Positions 1 through 10,265 of a stretch of DNA of 64,000 nucleotides are shown here, piece after piece. The first letter of the stretch is position 1; every line of letters begins with the position of its first letter. A model generated the notes under the pieces. The model did not search any database, was not told the DNA's origin, and saw only the letters and a list, made by a program, of their open reading frames with translations. This DNA comes from Sphingomonas sp. dw_22 (GTDB lineage: Bacteria > Pseudomonadota > Alphaproteobacteria > Sphingomonadales > Sphingomonadaceae): NCBI RefSeq assembly GCF_018449795.1, contig NZ_JAAVVE010000023.1, forward strand, positions 1-64,000. Direction: 5' to 3'. The translations under genes and the position numbers were made by a program.

Positions 1-1
1 T

Positions 2-2413
2 ACACCCGCGCCACCACCCCCACCGCCTCCACCAACCGAGATCGTCGTGACGGGACGCGCCGTCGAAGCGCCGCTCGGCGAAACCGAGCTGAGCTATGCG
101 GTCACCCGGATCGACGCCTCCACGCTGGCGCGCAACGGTCCCCTGTCGACGGCCGACCTGTTCACCCAGATCCCCGGCTTCTGGGTCGAATCGACCGGCG
201 GCGAGGCCAGCAACAATGTCCGCTCGCGCGGCATTCCGACCGACGGCTATTCCTCGGTGGCGCTGCTCGAAGACGGCCTGCCGGTCCAGTATGACGGCGG
301 CCTCGGCTATCTGAACACCGATCAGGTGTACCGCGCCGATTCGACCGTCGATCGAGTGGAAGCGGTGCGCGGCGGCCCCTCGGCGGTCTTCATGCCGAAC
401 GCGCCCGGCGGCAGCGTCAACTTCCTCACGCGCACCGGGCTGCACCAGCCGGGCTATACGCTTTCGACCACCCTCGGCAGCTTCGGCTATCGGCGGATCG
501 ACGGTTTCGCCGGCGCGCGGATCGCGCCGCATCTGGGCGTGTCGCTGGGCGGCTTCTATCGCCAGGACGATGGCCTGCGCGATCCCGGCTTCACCGCCGA
601 TCGCGGCGGACAGCTTCGCGCCGGGATCGAGTATGACGACGGCCATGCCCGCCTGTCGTTCAACGTCAAGCGGCTCGACGATCGCGTCATCCTCTATCTG
701 CCGGTCCCGCTCCAGTTCGACGGCAAGGGCGATGTCCATGGCATCCCCGGCTTCGATCCGCTGTTCGACACGCTGGCCGGGCCGGAGAATGTCCAAGTCC
801 CGTTCAAGACGGCGACGGGCCTGCGGGATTTCGACCTGTCGCAGGGCACGCACAGCCGCGTCACCTTCTACACGATGCTCGGCCGGCTCGCGCTCGGCGA
901 GCAGAGCGCGCTGGAGGTCAAGGCGCGGCTGCGCACCGGCAGCACGCTGCGCAATGGCCTGTTCCCGATCGGCCGGCCGATGTCCGCGGACGATTATCTG
1001 GACAGCGTCCGGCCGCAACTGGCGGCGGCCTTTCCCGGCGCCGCGACCACCCAGATCCGCTATGCCGATACCGGCAAGCCCTTCCTGCCCGGCAGCAACG
1101 GCAATGGGCTGGTGGTCGGCGGCAACCTGCTGTCGGTCTGGATGCCGATGCAGGAATTCATCGCCGATGCGCGGCTGACGCACGGCTTCGATTCGCTGGG
1201 CCATCACGATATCGCCCTGGGCCTGACCTATGACGATGCCCGGCTGAGCTTCGACCGGACGATGGGAACCGTGCTGCTCGACGTGCGCGGCCAGGCACGG
1301 CGGCTCGACGTCGTCGCCCTCGATTCCGGCGGCCGGCAGGTCGGCGCGCTGACCGACAACGGGTTCGTGCGCTATGGCTCGCTGTTCGACGGCGTCGATG
1401 TCCGATCCTCGAATATCGCATTCTACCTGGCCGACGAGTGGAAGGTGGCGCCGCATTGGCGCATCGATCTGGGCGGGCGATGGGAGCATGTCCGGATCGG
1501 CGGCGGCATGGAGGGTTCGATACCGATCGATCTCGGCGACCCGGATACGCTGGCCGATGATGCCGTGCTCACCGGCAACGGCGCCGTCGCGCCGATCCGC
1601 CGCCGCTTCTCCGGCCTGAGCTGGACCGCCGGCGCCAATTTCAATCCGGTCCCGAGCACCGGGCTGTTCGCGCGGATCACGCGCATCGCCCGGCTGCCGA
1701 GCGCAAGCGAGTTCTACGCCCTGCCGGACCGCACCGATGAGGCGATCGTCCCGATCACGATGGCGGAGGCCGGCCTGATCGTGCGGCATCGGCGCTGGAA
1801 CCTGTCCGCCGTCGCCTTCAAGACCCATTTCGCGCGATTGCCGTTCACCGATCACCGCTTCGATCCCGAATCGAGCACCTATGTCGACCGCACGTCGATC
1901 GCCGACACCTCCACCATCGGGCTGGAGCTGGCCGGCCATGCCGATCTGCCCGGCCCCCTGCAACTGGACGTGCAGGCGACGCTCCAGGATCCGAAATACC
2001 GCAACTTCAGCTATGTCGATCTCGTCGGCGGCCTGCCCGTCACCTACGACGTCACCGGCAATCAGCTGATCCGCGTGCCGAGGCTCTCGGTCCGCATCAC
2101 CCCGAGCCTGAACCTGCTCGCCGGCAGGCTGCGCATCGGCGCGGAGTTCGTCCACCATTCCGATCGATTCGCGGACATCGCAAACACGCAGCGGCTGCCG
2201 CCCTTCTCGCTGCTCAACCTGGACGTGAACGCCGGGATCACCGATCGCGTGACGTTCACGCTTCGCGCCACCAACGTCACCAACACGCTCGGCCTGACGG
2301 AGGGCAATCCAAGGGCGGGATCGTTCGATGTCGGCGGCATGGGCTCCAGCTATTTCCTTGCCCGGCCCGAATTCGGCCGCGCCCTGCGCGCGACGCTCAG
2401 CCTCTCCTATTGA
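2..2413 (+). CDS. TonB-dependent outer-membrane receptor (5' end missing)
   Basis: Outer-membrane active transporter driven by TonB-ExbBD; the substrate cannot be read from sequence. The frame is open from base 2, so the signal peptide and true start lie upstream of the window. The visible part opens with a proline run (TPAPPPPPPPTEIVVTG) that leads straight into a TonB box (EIVVTG). A plug domain follows over roughly the next 130 residues (RNGPLSTADLFTQIPG, VRGGPSAVFMPNAPGG), then a long beta-barrel of about 600 residues ending in SLSY with the usual terminal aromatic. The GTG at 47 lies inside the TonB box and is not a credible start. About 803 residues are present, normal for the family. 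The UBP zinc-finger gene follows 69 bp downstream on the same strand. Confidence 0.93.
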   Translation, partial: TPAPPPPPPPPTEIVVTGRAVEAPLGETELSYAVTRIDASTLARNGPLSTADLFTQIPGFWVESTGGEASNNVRSRGIPTDGYSSVALLEDGLPVQYDGGLGYLNTDQVYRADSTVDRVEAVRGGPSAVFMPNAPGGSVNFLTRTGLHQPGYTLSTTLGSFGYRRIDGFAGARIAPHLGVSLGGFYRQDDGLRDPGFTADRGGQLRAGIEYDDGHARLSFNVKRLDDRVILYLPVPLQFDGKGDVHGIPGFDPLFDTLAGPENVQVPFKTATGLRDFDLSQGTHSRVTFYTMLGRLALGEQSALEVKARLRTGSTLRNGLFPIGRPMSADDYLDSVRPQLAAAFPGAATTQIRYADTGKPFLPGSNGNGLVVGGNLLSVWMPMQEFIADARLTHGFDSLGHHDIALGLTYDDARLSFDRTMGTVLLDVRGQARRLDVVALDSGGRQVGALTDNGFVRYGSLFDGVDVRSSNIAFYLADEWKVAPHWRIDLGGRWEHVRIGGGMEGSIPIDLGDPDTLADDAVLTGNGAVAPIRRRFSGLSWTAGANFNPVPSTGLFARITRIARLPSASEFYALPDRTDEAIVPITMAEAGLIVRHRRWNLSAVAFKTHFARLPFTDHRFDPESSTYVDRTSIADTSTIGLELAGHADLPGPLQLDVQATLQDPKYRNFSYVDLVGGLPVTYDVTGNQLIRVPRLSVRITPSLNLLAGRLRIGAEFVHHSDRFADIANTQRLPPFSLLNLDVNAGITDRVTFTLRATNVTNTLGLTEGNPRAGSFDVGGMGSSYFLARPEFGRALRATLSLSY

Positions 2414-2482
2414 CGCCCCCGCCGCTTTTCTGGGAGCGTGCCCGCCTCCACCCGAAAGACGGGCGGCACGGGGAGTTGAACG

Positions 2483-2857
2483 ATGGCATCGGGCTGCGAC
2501 CATGTCGACACGATCAACCAGGTCACACCCGGATCGCCCGGCTGCCAGGAATGCCTGGCGAACGGCGGCTGGTGGGTGCATCTGCGGCTGTGCCGGAGCT
2601 GCGGCCATGTCGGCTGCTGCGACGATTCGCCCTCGCGCCACGCGACCGCGCATTTCCACGCCACCAGGCATCCGATCATCGAAGGCTATGATCCGCCCGA
2701 GGGCTGGGGCTGGTGCTATGTCGACCAGGTCGAGATCGATCTGGACGGCGACACCACGCCGCAGCGCGGCCCGATCCCGCGCTTCATCGACGCCTATGGC
2801 CAGCTAATCCCGGAGGCGATCCGGCGATTGCGGCAGGGCGATCCCGGGCAGGCGTGA
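2483..2857 (+). CDS. UBP-type zinc finger domain protein
   Basis: A 124-residue cytoplasmic protein made almost entirely of a ZnF-UBP domain. Putative zinc ligands are regularly spaced: CDH near the N-terminus, CQEC, then CRSCGHVGCCDD and several histidines (RHATAHFHATRHP). In eukaryotes this fold binds the free C-terminus of ubiquitin. Stand-alone bacterial copies are known, but their role is not established, so I assign none. The ATG is preceded by GGGGAG at good spacing. It may be co-transcribed with the receptor gene before it; ppc begins 76 bp later, after a small GAGCAA/TTGCTC inverted repeat. Confidence 0.85.
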   Translation: MASGCDHVDTINQVTPGSPGCQECLANGGWWVHLRLCRSCGHVGCCDDSPSRHATAHFHATRHPIIEGYDPPEGWGWCYVDQVEIDLDGDTTPQRGPIPRFIDAYGQLIPEAIRRLRQGDPGQA

Positions 2858-2933
2858 CAGGCGGGCGAGCAACAAAATTGCTCTCGAAGGTTACCGTTGA
2901 CCTGAATCATTTCGCGGTGCAGCAACTCGCTCC

Positions 2934-5606
2934 ATGGCTAGCCGTGCGATCGCGAACAATCCCGATATCCGCTTCCTGGGCCGACTGCTCGGCGACGTGA
3001 TCCGCGCCTATGGCGGCGACGAGCTGTTCAAGCGCATCGAATATATCCGCGCGACATCGGTCGATCGCCATCGCGGCGTGGCGGGCGCCGGCGCGATCGA
3101 TCGCGGGCTCGACCGGCTGACGCTCGATGAGACGCTCGATTTCGTCCGCGGCTTCATGCTGTTCTCGATGCTCGCCAACCTCGCCGAGGACCGGCAGGGC
3201 GTGGAGACGGAGAAGGATGCCGATGTCGCCAGCGCGCTGGAGCGGCTGAAGGCGGAGGGCATCGGCCATGACGCGGTGATGGCGCTGCTCGATCATGCGC
3301 TGATCGTGCCGGTGCTGACCGCGCATCCCACCGAAGTCCGCCGCAAATCGATGATCGACCACAAGAACCGGATCGCCGAGCTGATGCAGCTCAAGGATCG
3401 GGGGACGACCGAGACCGAGGACGGCGATAAGGTCGACGAGGCGATCCTGCGCCAGATCGCCCTGCTCTGGCAGACGCGGGTGCTCCGCCGCGAGAAGCTG
3501 GGCGTGGCGGACGAGGTGGAGACCGCGCTTTCCTATCTGCGCGACGTGTTCCTGCCCGTGCTGCCCGCGCTCTATGCCCGCTGGGACCGCGCGCTGGGCG
3601 AGCGCGCGCCTTCGTTCCTGCGCGCCGGAAGCTGGATCGGCGGCGACCGCGACGGCAATCCCTTCGTCAACGCCGAATCGCTGCGGCTGGCGCTGGCGCG
3701 TTCGGCCGAGGCGGTGCTCGGCTATTATCTCGACGCGGTCCACGCGCTGGGCGCCGAGCTTTCGATCTCGACCGAGCATGTCTCGGTGAGCGACGCCGTG
3801 CTCAAGCTGGCCGAGGCGAGCCACGACACCGGCCGCAGCCGCGCGGACGAACCCTATCGCCGCGCGCTCTCGGGCATCTATGCCCGGCTCTCCGCGACGC
3901 ACGAGCATCTGACCGGCAAGCCGCCCGCGCGCCCCGCCCCGATCTCGGGCGCGCATTATGCCCATCCCAGCGAACTCCGCGACGAACTGGCCGCGATCGC
4001 GCGCGGACTTACCGCCGAGGGTCCGGGACCGCTCGCCAGCGGCGGCGCGCTCGGGCGCCTCATTCGCGCGGTCGAGACGTTCGGCTTCCACCTCGCCACG
4101 CTCGACATGCGGCAGAACAGCGCCGTCCATGAGCGCGTGGTGGGGGAATTGCTCAAGGCCGCCGGAGTCGCCGGGGAGTATGCCGCGCTGGGCGAGGAGG
4201 AGCGCATCGCCCTGCTCCGCCGCGAGCTCGCCAGCCCACGCCTGCTCACCAGCCCCTATGCCGAATATTCGGAGGAGACCGCCTCCGAGCTGGCGATCGT
4301 CCGCGCCGCCGCCGATGCGCACGCCAAATACGGCAACCAGTGCATCACCCATTACATCGTCTCGATGGCGCAGTCAGTGTCGGACCTGCTCGAAGTCCAT
4401 GTGCTGCTGAAAGAGGCGGGGCTCTACATCCCCGGCGACCATCCCCAGGCGCACGTCATGGCGATCCCGCTGTTCGAGACGATCGCCGATCTGGAAGCCG
4501 CGCCGCCGATCATGGAGGCCTGGCTCGGCCTCCCCGAGGTAGCCGCGATCGCCAAGGCGCGCGGCCATCAGGAAGTGATGATCGGCTATTCCGATTCGAA
4601 CAAGGACGGCGGCTACCTCACCTCCACCTGGCAGCTCTCGCGCGGCTCGACGGCGCTCAAGCCGGTGTTCGAGAAGGCCGATATCGGCATGCAGCTCTTC
4701 CACGGCCGCGGCGGCGCGGTGGGGCGTGGCGGCGGCTCCTCCTTCGCGGCGATCCTCGCCCAGCCGCGCGGCACCGTGCAGGGCCGCATCCGCATCACCG
4801 AGCAGGGCGAGATGATCGCCGCGAAATACGGCACGCGCGAGAGCGCGATGACCAATCTGGAAGCGATGGCGTCGGCCACGCTGCTCGCCAGCCTAGAGCC
4901 CGAAAAGCTCGCGGATGCCGATGCGGCGCGCTTCGCCGCGGCGATGGACACGCTCTCGGATACCGCGTTCAAGGCGTATCGCGGGCTGGTCTATGAGACC
5001 GAGGGTTTCACCACCTTCTTCCGCCAGGCGACGCCGATCGCCGAGATCGCCGGGCTCAAGATCGGATCGCGTCCGGCCAGCCGCAAGAAATCGGACGCGA
5101 TCGAGGATCTGCGCGCCATCCCCTGGGTGTTCAGCTGGGCGCAGGCGCGGGTGATGCTGCCCGGCTGGTACGGCGTGGGCGCCGCGATCGAGGCGTTCGC
5201 GGACAAGGGCCTGCTGCGCGAGATGGCAAGCGCCTGGCCGCTGTTCCGCGCGACGCTCGACAATATGGAGCAGGTGCTCGCCAAGTCGGACATGGGCATC
5301 GCCGAGCATTATGCCGCGCTGGTCGAGGACGTATCCCTGCGCGACGCGGTGTTCGGCCGCATCCGCGACGGCTGGCGCCAGACCCATGACGGACTGCTCC
5401 AGATCACCCGCCAGACGCGGCTGCTGGAAAAGCATCCCGCGCTGGAGACCTCGATCCTGCTGCGCCTGCCCTATATCGAGCCGCTCAACCTGCTCCAGAT
5501 CGAGCTGATGAAGCGCCACCGCGCCGGCGAGGAAGACCCCGGCATCGGCGAAGGCATCCTCCTCTCGATCAACGCGATCGCGACGGCGCTAAGGAATAGC
5601 GGGTGA
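2934..5606 (+). CDS. ppc: Phosphoenolpyruvate carboxylase
   Basis: Carboxylates phosphoenolpyruvate with bicarbonate to oxaloacetate, replenishing the TCA cycle; cytoplasmic. At 890 residues it is full length. Family signatures are all present: TAHPTE with the catalytic histidine near residue 131, GGDRDGNPFV, the GYSDSNKDGG segment near 550, the mobile loop HGRGGAVGRGGG near 590, and a C-terminal NSG in place of the usual NTG. The ATG at 2934 gives the expected N-terminus but has no clear Shine-Dalgarno. It is convergent with fumC, and a palindromic repeat fills the gap. The call is secure. Confidence 0.97.
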   Translation: MASRAIANNPDIRFLGRLLGDVIRAYGGDELFKRIEYIRATSVDRHRGVAGAGAIDRGLDRLTLDETLDFVRGFMLFSMLANLAEDRQGVETEKDADVASALERLKAEGIGHDAVMALLDHALIVPVLTAHPTEVRRKSMIDHKNRIAELMQLKDRGTTETEDGDKVDEAILRQIALLWQTRVLRREKLGVADEVETALSYLRDVFLPVLPALYARWDRALGERAPSFLRAGSWIGGDRDGNPFVNAESLRLALARSAEAVLGYYLDAVHALGAELSISTEHVSVSDAVLKLAEASHDTGRSRADEPYRRALSGIYARLSATHEHLTGKPPARPAPISGAHYAHPSELRDELAAIARGLTAEGPGPLASGGALGRLIRAVETFGFHLATLDMRQNSAVHERVVGELLKAAGVAGEYAALGEEERIALLRRELASPRLLTSPYAEYSEETASELAIVRAAADAHAKYGNQCITHYIVSMAQSVSDLLEVHVLLKEAGLYIPGDHPQAHVMAIPLFETIADLEAAPPIMEAWLGLPEVAAIAKARGHQEVMIGYSDSNKDGGYLTSTWQLSRGSTALKPVFEKADIGMQLFHGRGGAVGRGGGSSFAAILAQPRGTVQGRIRITEQGEMIAAKYGTRESAMTNLEAMASATLLASLEPEKLADADAARFAAAMDTLSDTAFKAYRGLVYETEGFTTFFRQATPIAEIAGLKIGSRPASRKKSDAIEDLRAIPWVFSWAQARVMLPGWYGVGAAIEAFADKGLLREMASAWPLFRATLDNMEQVLAKSDMGIAEHYAALVEDVSLRDAVFGRIRDGWRQTHDGLLQITRQTRLLEKHPALETSILLRLPYIEPLNLLQIELMKRHRAGEEDPGIGEGILLSINAIATALRNSG

Positions 5607-5611
5607 TTCAA

Positions 5612-5753
5612 ATCCTCCCCCAGTGAAGCTGGGGGAGGGGGACCGCTCGCGAAGCGAGTGGTGGAGGGGCGGCGGCGCAGCCGCCGTCTTCGACGGCGCC
5701 CCTCCACCATGCTGCGCATGGTCCCCCTCCCCGAGCAAGCTCGGGGAGGAATT
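5612..5753. repeat. Palindromic intergenic repeat, class A (ppc/fumC)
   Basis: A G/C-rich element of about 140 bp between the convergent ppc and fumC genes. Outer arms are CCTCCCC...GGGGAGG; inside are shorter hairpins such as CTCGCGAAGCGAG and GGCGGCGCAGCCGCC, and a CCCCTCCACCATGCTGCGCA segment. The same plan recurs at 9281-9409 and 50828-50960. Strong folding on both strands suits a two-way terminator or a REP-like element. Confidence 0.85.
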
Positions 5754-5758
5754 GGTAG

Positions 5759-7150
<1,392 letters not shown>

Positions 7151-7244
7151 AAGATCCTCCGAGAGCGTTTGCGGGCGCTCTAGGACCAAGAACCGCGCTT
7201 CGACAAGTTCGGATCGGCAGCCGGGAAGCGATCCCCCGGCGGGA

Positions 7245-7730
7245 TTACTTCTTGCGCTTGAAATCCACCGAGACGACGTTCGACCCGTCATCGACCGGCT
7301 TCACCGTGACGGCGCCATCATTCTCCGCCTCATCGTGCGGCTCGGGGCCGTCGGGGCCTTCCTGCGCCTGGAAGCGCAGCTCGAAATTGACCGCCGGATC
7401 GTGGAAGCCGGTGATCGCCGAGAAGGGGATGTTGAGCATCGCCGGCACCTGGTTGAAGCTCAGGCCCACCGAGAATTTCTCGCCGTCCACCTTCAAGTCC
7501 CAGAATCGGTGCTGGAGCACGATCGTCATCTCGTCCGGGAATCGCTCGATCAGCCGCTGCGGGATGTCGACTCCGGGGGCATGGGTCTTGAAGGTGATGT
7601 AGAAATGATGCGCGCCGGGCAGCGCCTGGGTGGCCGCGACCGACCCCAGGACACGCCCGACAACGGCGCGCAGGGCTTCCTGGACGATCTCGTCATAGGG
7701 AATCAGGCTATCGGGTACGGCACCAGTCAT
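7245..7730 (-). CDS. sspB: SspB-family protein, ClpXP adaptor
   Basis: Alphaproteobacterial SspB-type adaptor that delivers ssrA-tagged and other substrates to the ClpXP protease. It is 161 residues. The globular SspB fold runs over about residues 10-120 ([61 protein letters not shown]). A flexible acidic linker follows, then a basic C-terminal tail ([10 protein letters not shown]) of the sort that docks on the ClpX N-domain. It lies divergent from hisB and upstream of fumC. Confidence 0.92.
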   Translation of the reverse strand: MTGAVPDSLIPYDEIVQEALRAVVGRVLGSVAATQALPGAHHFYITFKTHAPGVDIPQRLIERFPDEMTIVLQHRFWDLKVDGEKFSVGLSFNQVPAMLNIPFSAITGFHDPAVNFELRFQAQEGPDGPEPHDEAENDGAVTVKPVDDGSNVVSVDFKRKK

Positions 7731-7802
7731 TCGCCTTGGGTAGCGCTTCGTGCCGACCGGTCAAGATTGCATGGACGGCAACCATCGCTATGTGGGTTGC
7801 AG

Positions 7803-8390
7803 ATGCGCACCGCCACGATCAGCCGCAAGACGAGCGAGACCTCGATCGACGTCACCGTCAACCTCGACGGGACGGGCGAATATGCCGTTTCCACCGGCAT
7901 CGGCTTTTTCGATCACATGCTCGAGCAGCTCAGCCGCCATTCGCTGATCGACCTCGACGTGAAGACGGTGGGCGACCTCCATATCGACCAGCACCATACG
8001 GTGGAGGACACCGGGCTGGCGATCGGCGAAGCGGTGGCCAGGGCGCTGGGCGACAAGAAGGGCATCCGGCGATACGCCGATGCCCTGTCGCCGATGGACG
8101 AGACGCTGACCCGCGTCGCGGTCGACATCTCCGGCCGGCCCTTCCTGGTCTTCAAGACCGAGTTCAGCCAGAAGCGACTCGGCGAGATGGACACCGAGAT
8201 GTTCGAGCACTGGTTCCATTCGTTCGCCCAGGCTGCCGGCATCACCCTCCATGTCGAGACGCTGTACGGCGTGAACAACCATCATATCGCCGAAAGCGCG
8301 TTCAAGGGCCTCGCCCGGGCGCTGCGCGAGGCGATCGAGATCGATCCGCGCAAGGCGGATGCCATTCCCTCCACGAAAGGCGTGCTCTGA
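7803..8390 (+). CDS. hisB: Imidazoleglycerol-phosphate dehydratase
   Basis: Dehydrates imidazole-glycerol phosphate to imidazole-acetol phosphate in histidine biosynthesis. The 195-residue monofunctional form lacks the phosphatase domain fused to it in enterobacteria. Metal-binding motifs are clear: [23 protein letters not shown] and [18 protein letters not shown]. The start [10 protein letters not shown] gives the standard N-terminus; the frame is open upstream but unlike the family. It is the first gene of the his cluster, divergent from sspB by about 72 bp, and its TGA overlaps the next start. Confidence 0.96.
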   Translation: MRTATISRKTSETSIDVTVNLDGTGEYAVSTGIGFFDHMLEQLSRHSLIDLDVKTVGDLHIDQHHTVEDTGLAIGEAVARALGDKKGIRRYADALSPMDETLTRVAVDISGRPFLVFKTEFSQKRLGEMDTEMFEHWFHSFAQAAGITLHVETLYGVNNHHIAESAFKGLARALREAIEIDPRKADAIPSTKGVL

Positions 8391-8674
8391 TGATCGTCGT
8401 CTCGCTGCACTACAAGGTCGATGCCGCCACGATCGACGCCGCGCGGCCCGCGCATATCGACTGGCTCAAGCAGGGCCTGGCCGACGGCAAGCTGCTCGCC
8501 GCCGGACGCAAGGTGCCGACGACCGGCGGCCTGCTGATCGCGCGCGGCACGATCGAGGACGTGCGCGCCTGGTGCGCGAGCGATCCCTTCGCGGTGCAGG
8601 GCCTGGCCGATTACGACTTCACCGAAGTCGCGCCGAGCCTGTTCGCGCCCGGGCTGGAGCCGCTCGGCCAGTGA
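8390..8674 (+). CDS. YciI family protein inside the his operon
   Basis: A 94-residue protein of the YciI/YCII fold (dimeric alpha-beta barrel, ferredoxin-like): [13 protein letters not shown], then PAHIDWLKQGLADGKLLAAG with the family histidine, then SDPFAVQGLADYDFTEV. Family members are thought to be small enzymes or binding proteins, but none has a defined place in histidine synthesis. It is translationally coupled on both sides: ATG overlaps the hisB TGA, and its own TGA overlaps the hisH GTG. That argues for co-expression with the his genes. Confidence 0.9.
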   Translation: MIVVSLHYKVDAATIDAARPAHIDWLKQGLADGKLLAAGRKVPTTGGLLIARGTIEDVRAWCASDPFAVQGLADYDFTEVAPSLFAPGLEPLGQ

Positions 8675-9273
8675 ACGTCGCGCTGATCGATTACGGCGCG
8701 GGCAATCTCCATTCGGTCCACAACGCGCTGAAGGCGGCAGGCGCAGCGGACATTCGCGTCACCGCCGATCCCGATGTCGTGGCCGGGGCCGATCGCATCG
8801 TCCTGCCCGGCGTCGGCGCGTTCGGCGCCTGCGCGGCCGGGCTGCGCGGCATCGGCGGCATGGTCGCGGCGCTGGAGGCGCGGGTGCGCGGGCAAGGCGC
8901 ACCGTTCCTCGGCGTGTGCGTCGGCATGCAATTGCTGGCGACCACCGGCGAGGAGCTCGGCAGCCATGCCGGCCTCGGCTGGATTCCCGGCACGGTGCGC
9001 CATCTGACACCCTCCGCCGAAGTCCGCGTGCCGCATATGGGCTGGAACGACGTGATCCCGTCCGCCGATCATCCGCTGATCGAGCCGGGCGAAGCCTATT
9101 TCCTCCACAGCTTCGCGTTCGAGGGCGAGTCGGTACTCGCCACCACCGAGCATGGCGGCCCGGTCACCGCCGCGATCGGCCGCGACAACATCGCCGGCGT
9201 GCAATTCCACCCCGAAAAGAGCCAGCGCTACGGCATCGCGCTGCTGGAGAGGTTCCTGAAATGGCGGCCATAA
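8671..9273 (+). CDS. hisH: Imidazole glycerol phosphate synthase, glutamine amidotransferase subunit
   Basis: Class I glutamine amidotransferase that supplies ammonia to HisF. It is 200 residues. The catalytic triad is visible as the nucleophile in GVCVGMQLL and the His-Glu pair in GVQFHPEKSQ; the N-terminus VALIDYGAGNLHSV is typical. The start is a GTG at 8671 overlapping the yciI stop. HisF is encoded about 1 kb downstream, separated by a repeat, hisA and a second repeat. Confidence 0.96.
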   Translation: MNVALIDYGAGNLHSVHNALKAAGAADIRVTADPDVVAGADRIVLPGVGAFGACAAGLRGIGGMVAALEARVRGQGAPFLGVCVGMQLLATTGEELGSHAGLGWIPGTVRHLTPSAEVRVPHMGWNDVIPSADHPLIEPGEAYFLHSFAFEGESVLATTEHGGPVTAAIGRDNIAGVQFHPEKSQRYGIALLERFLKWRP

Positions 9274-9280
9274 CCGATAG

Positions 9281-9409
9281 ATCCTCCCCGGAACGGGGAG
9301 GGGGACCAGCCGCAGGCTGGTGGAGGGGGCTCTCCACCCGCGACTCCCTTGCGGCACTCCCCCTCCACCACCGCTGCGCGGCGGTCCCCCTCCCCGTGTC
9401 GGGGAGGAT
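9281..9409. repeat. Palindromic intergenic repeat, class A (hisH-hisA), carrying the hisA ribosome-binding site
   Basis: An element of about 130 bp with outer arms ATCCTCCCCG...CGGGGAGGAT and inner GGGGGACC/GGTCCCCC pairing, plus hairpins CAGCCGCAGGCTG and CCGCTGCGCGG. It is the same family as 5612-5753 and 50828-50960, but it sits inside a co-directional operon. Its right edge (GGGGAGGA) is 7 bp before the hisA ATG and acts as its Shine-Dalgarno. Confidence 0.87.
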
Positions 9410-9415
9410 CTGAAC

Positions 9416-10147
9416 ATGCCCCTCATCATCTTCCCCGCCATCGACCTGAAGGCCGGCCAGGTCGTCCGTCTCGCCGAGGGCGATATGGACCGCGCCACAA
9501 TCTATGGCGACGATCCCGCCGCCCAGGCCGAAATCTTCGCCAACGCGGGCGCCGAGTGGCTGCACGTCGTCGATCTCGACGGCGCCTTCGCGGGCGAGTC
9601 GGTCAACGGTGCGGCGGTGGCTGCGATCCTCGAGCGCTTCGGCGGCAAGGTCCAGCTCGGCGGCGGCATCCGCAACCGGGAGTCGATCGAGCGCTGGCTC
9701 GATCTCGGCGTCGAGCGCGTCGTGATCGGCACTGCGGCGCTGGAGAACCCCGATCTCGTCCGCGCGGCGGCGCGCGACAATCCCGGCCGGATCGTCGTCG
9801 CGGTGGATGCCCGCGACGGGCTGGTCGCGACGCGCGGCTGGGCGGACGTGTCGGACGTCTCGGTGGTCGATCTCGCCCGCCGCTTCGAGGATGCCGGAGT
9901 CGCCGCCCTGCTCTTCACCGATGTCGGCCGCGACGGGCTGCTCAAGGGCTGCAATGTCGAGGCGACCGTAGCCCTCGCCCGCGCCGTGGCGATCCCGGTG
10001 ATCGCCAGCGGCGGCGTCACCGACATCGCCGACATCCACGCCCTCGCCGCGCATGTCGAGGACGGCGTCGAAGGCGTCATCACCGGCCGCGCGCTCTATG
10101 ACGGACGGCTCGACCTGGGCTGGGCGATCGAGGTGGCGAAGGGATGA
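9416..10147 (+). CDS. hisA: ProFAR isomerase
   Basis: Converts ProFAR to PRFAR by an Amadori rearrangement in histidine synthesis; a TIM barrel of 243 residues. Signatures: [16 protein letters not shown] with the catalytic aspartate, [15 protein letters not shown], and the phosphate-binding [13 protein letters not shown]. The ATG at 9416 has a very good ribosome-binding site (GGGGAGGA, 7 bp spacing) that belongs to the preceding repeat element. Confidence 0.96.
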   Translation: MPLIIFPAIDLKAGQVVRLAEGDMDRATIYGDDPAAQAEIFANAGAEWLHVVDLDGAFAGESVNGAAVAAILERFGGKVQLGGGIRNRESIERWLDLGVERVVIGTAALENPDLVRAAARDNPGRIVVAVDARDGLVATRGWADVSDVSVVDLARRFEDAGVAALLFTDVGRDGLLKGCNVEATVALARAVAIPVIASGGVTDIADIHALAAHVEDGVEGVITGRALYDGRLDLGWAIEVAKG

Positions 10148-10165
10148 GGACGGCATTTCTTAGCT

Positions 10166-10261
10166 CCCTCTCCCCTCCGGGGAGAGGGTTGGGGAGAGGG
10201 GCAAGAGCCGTTACCTCTCCTCACTGCCCCTCTCCCAACCCTCTCCCCGGAGGGGAGAGGG
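10166..10261. repeat. Long inverted repeat, class B (hisA-hisF)
   Basis: Arms of 37 and 36 nt (10166-10202 and 10226-10261) are complementary apart from a single-base indel and enclose a 23-nt loop. Each arm also holds its own small hairpin (CCCTCTCCCC TCC GGGGAGAGGG). The right edge (GGAGGGGAGAGGG) ends 4 bp before the hisF ATG and so supplies its ribosome-binding site. Confidence 0.92.
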
Positions 10262-10265
10262 CTTT

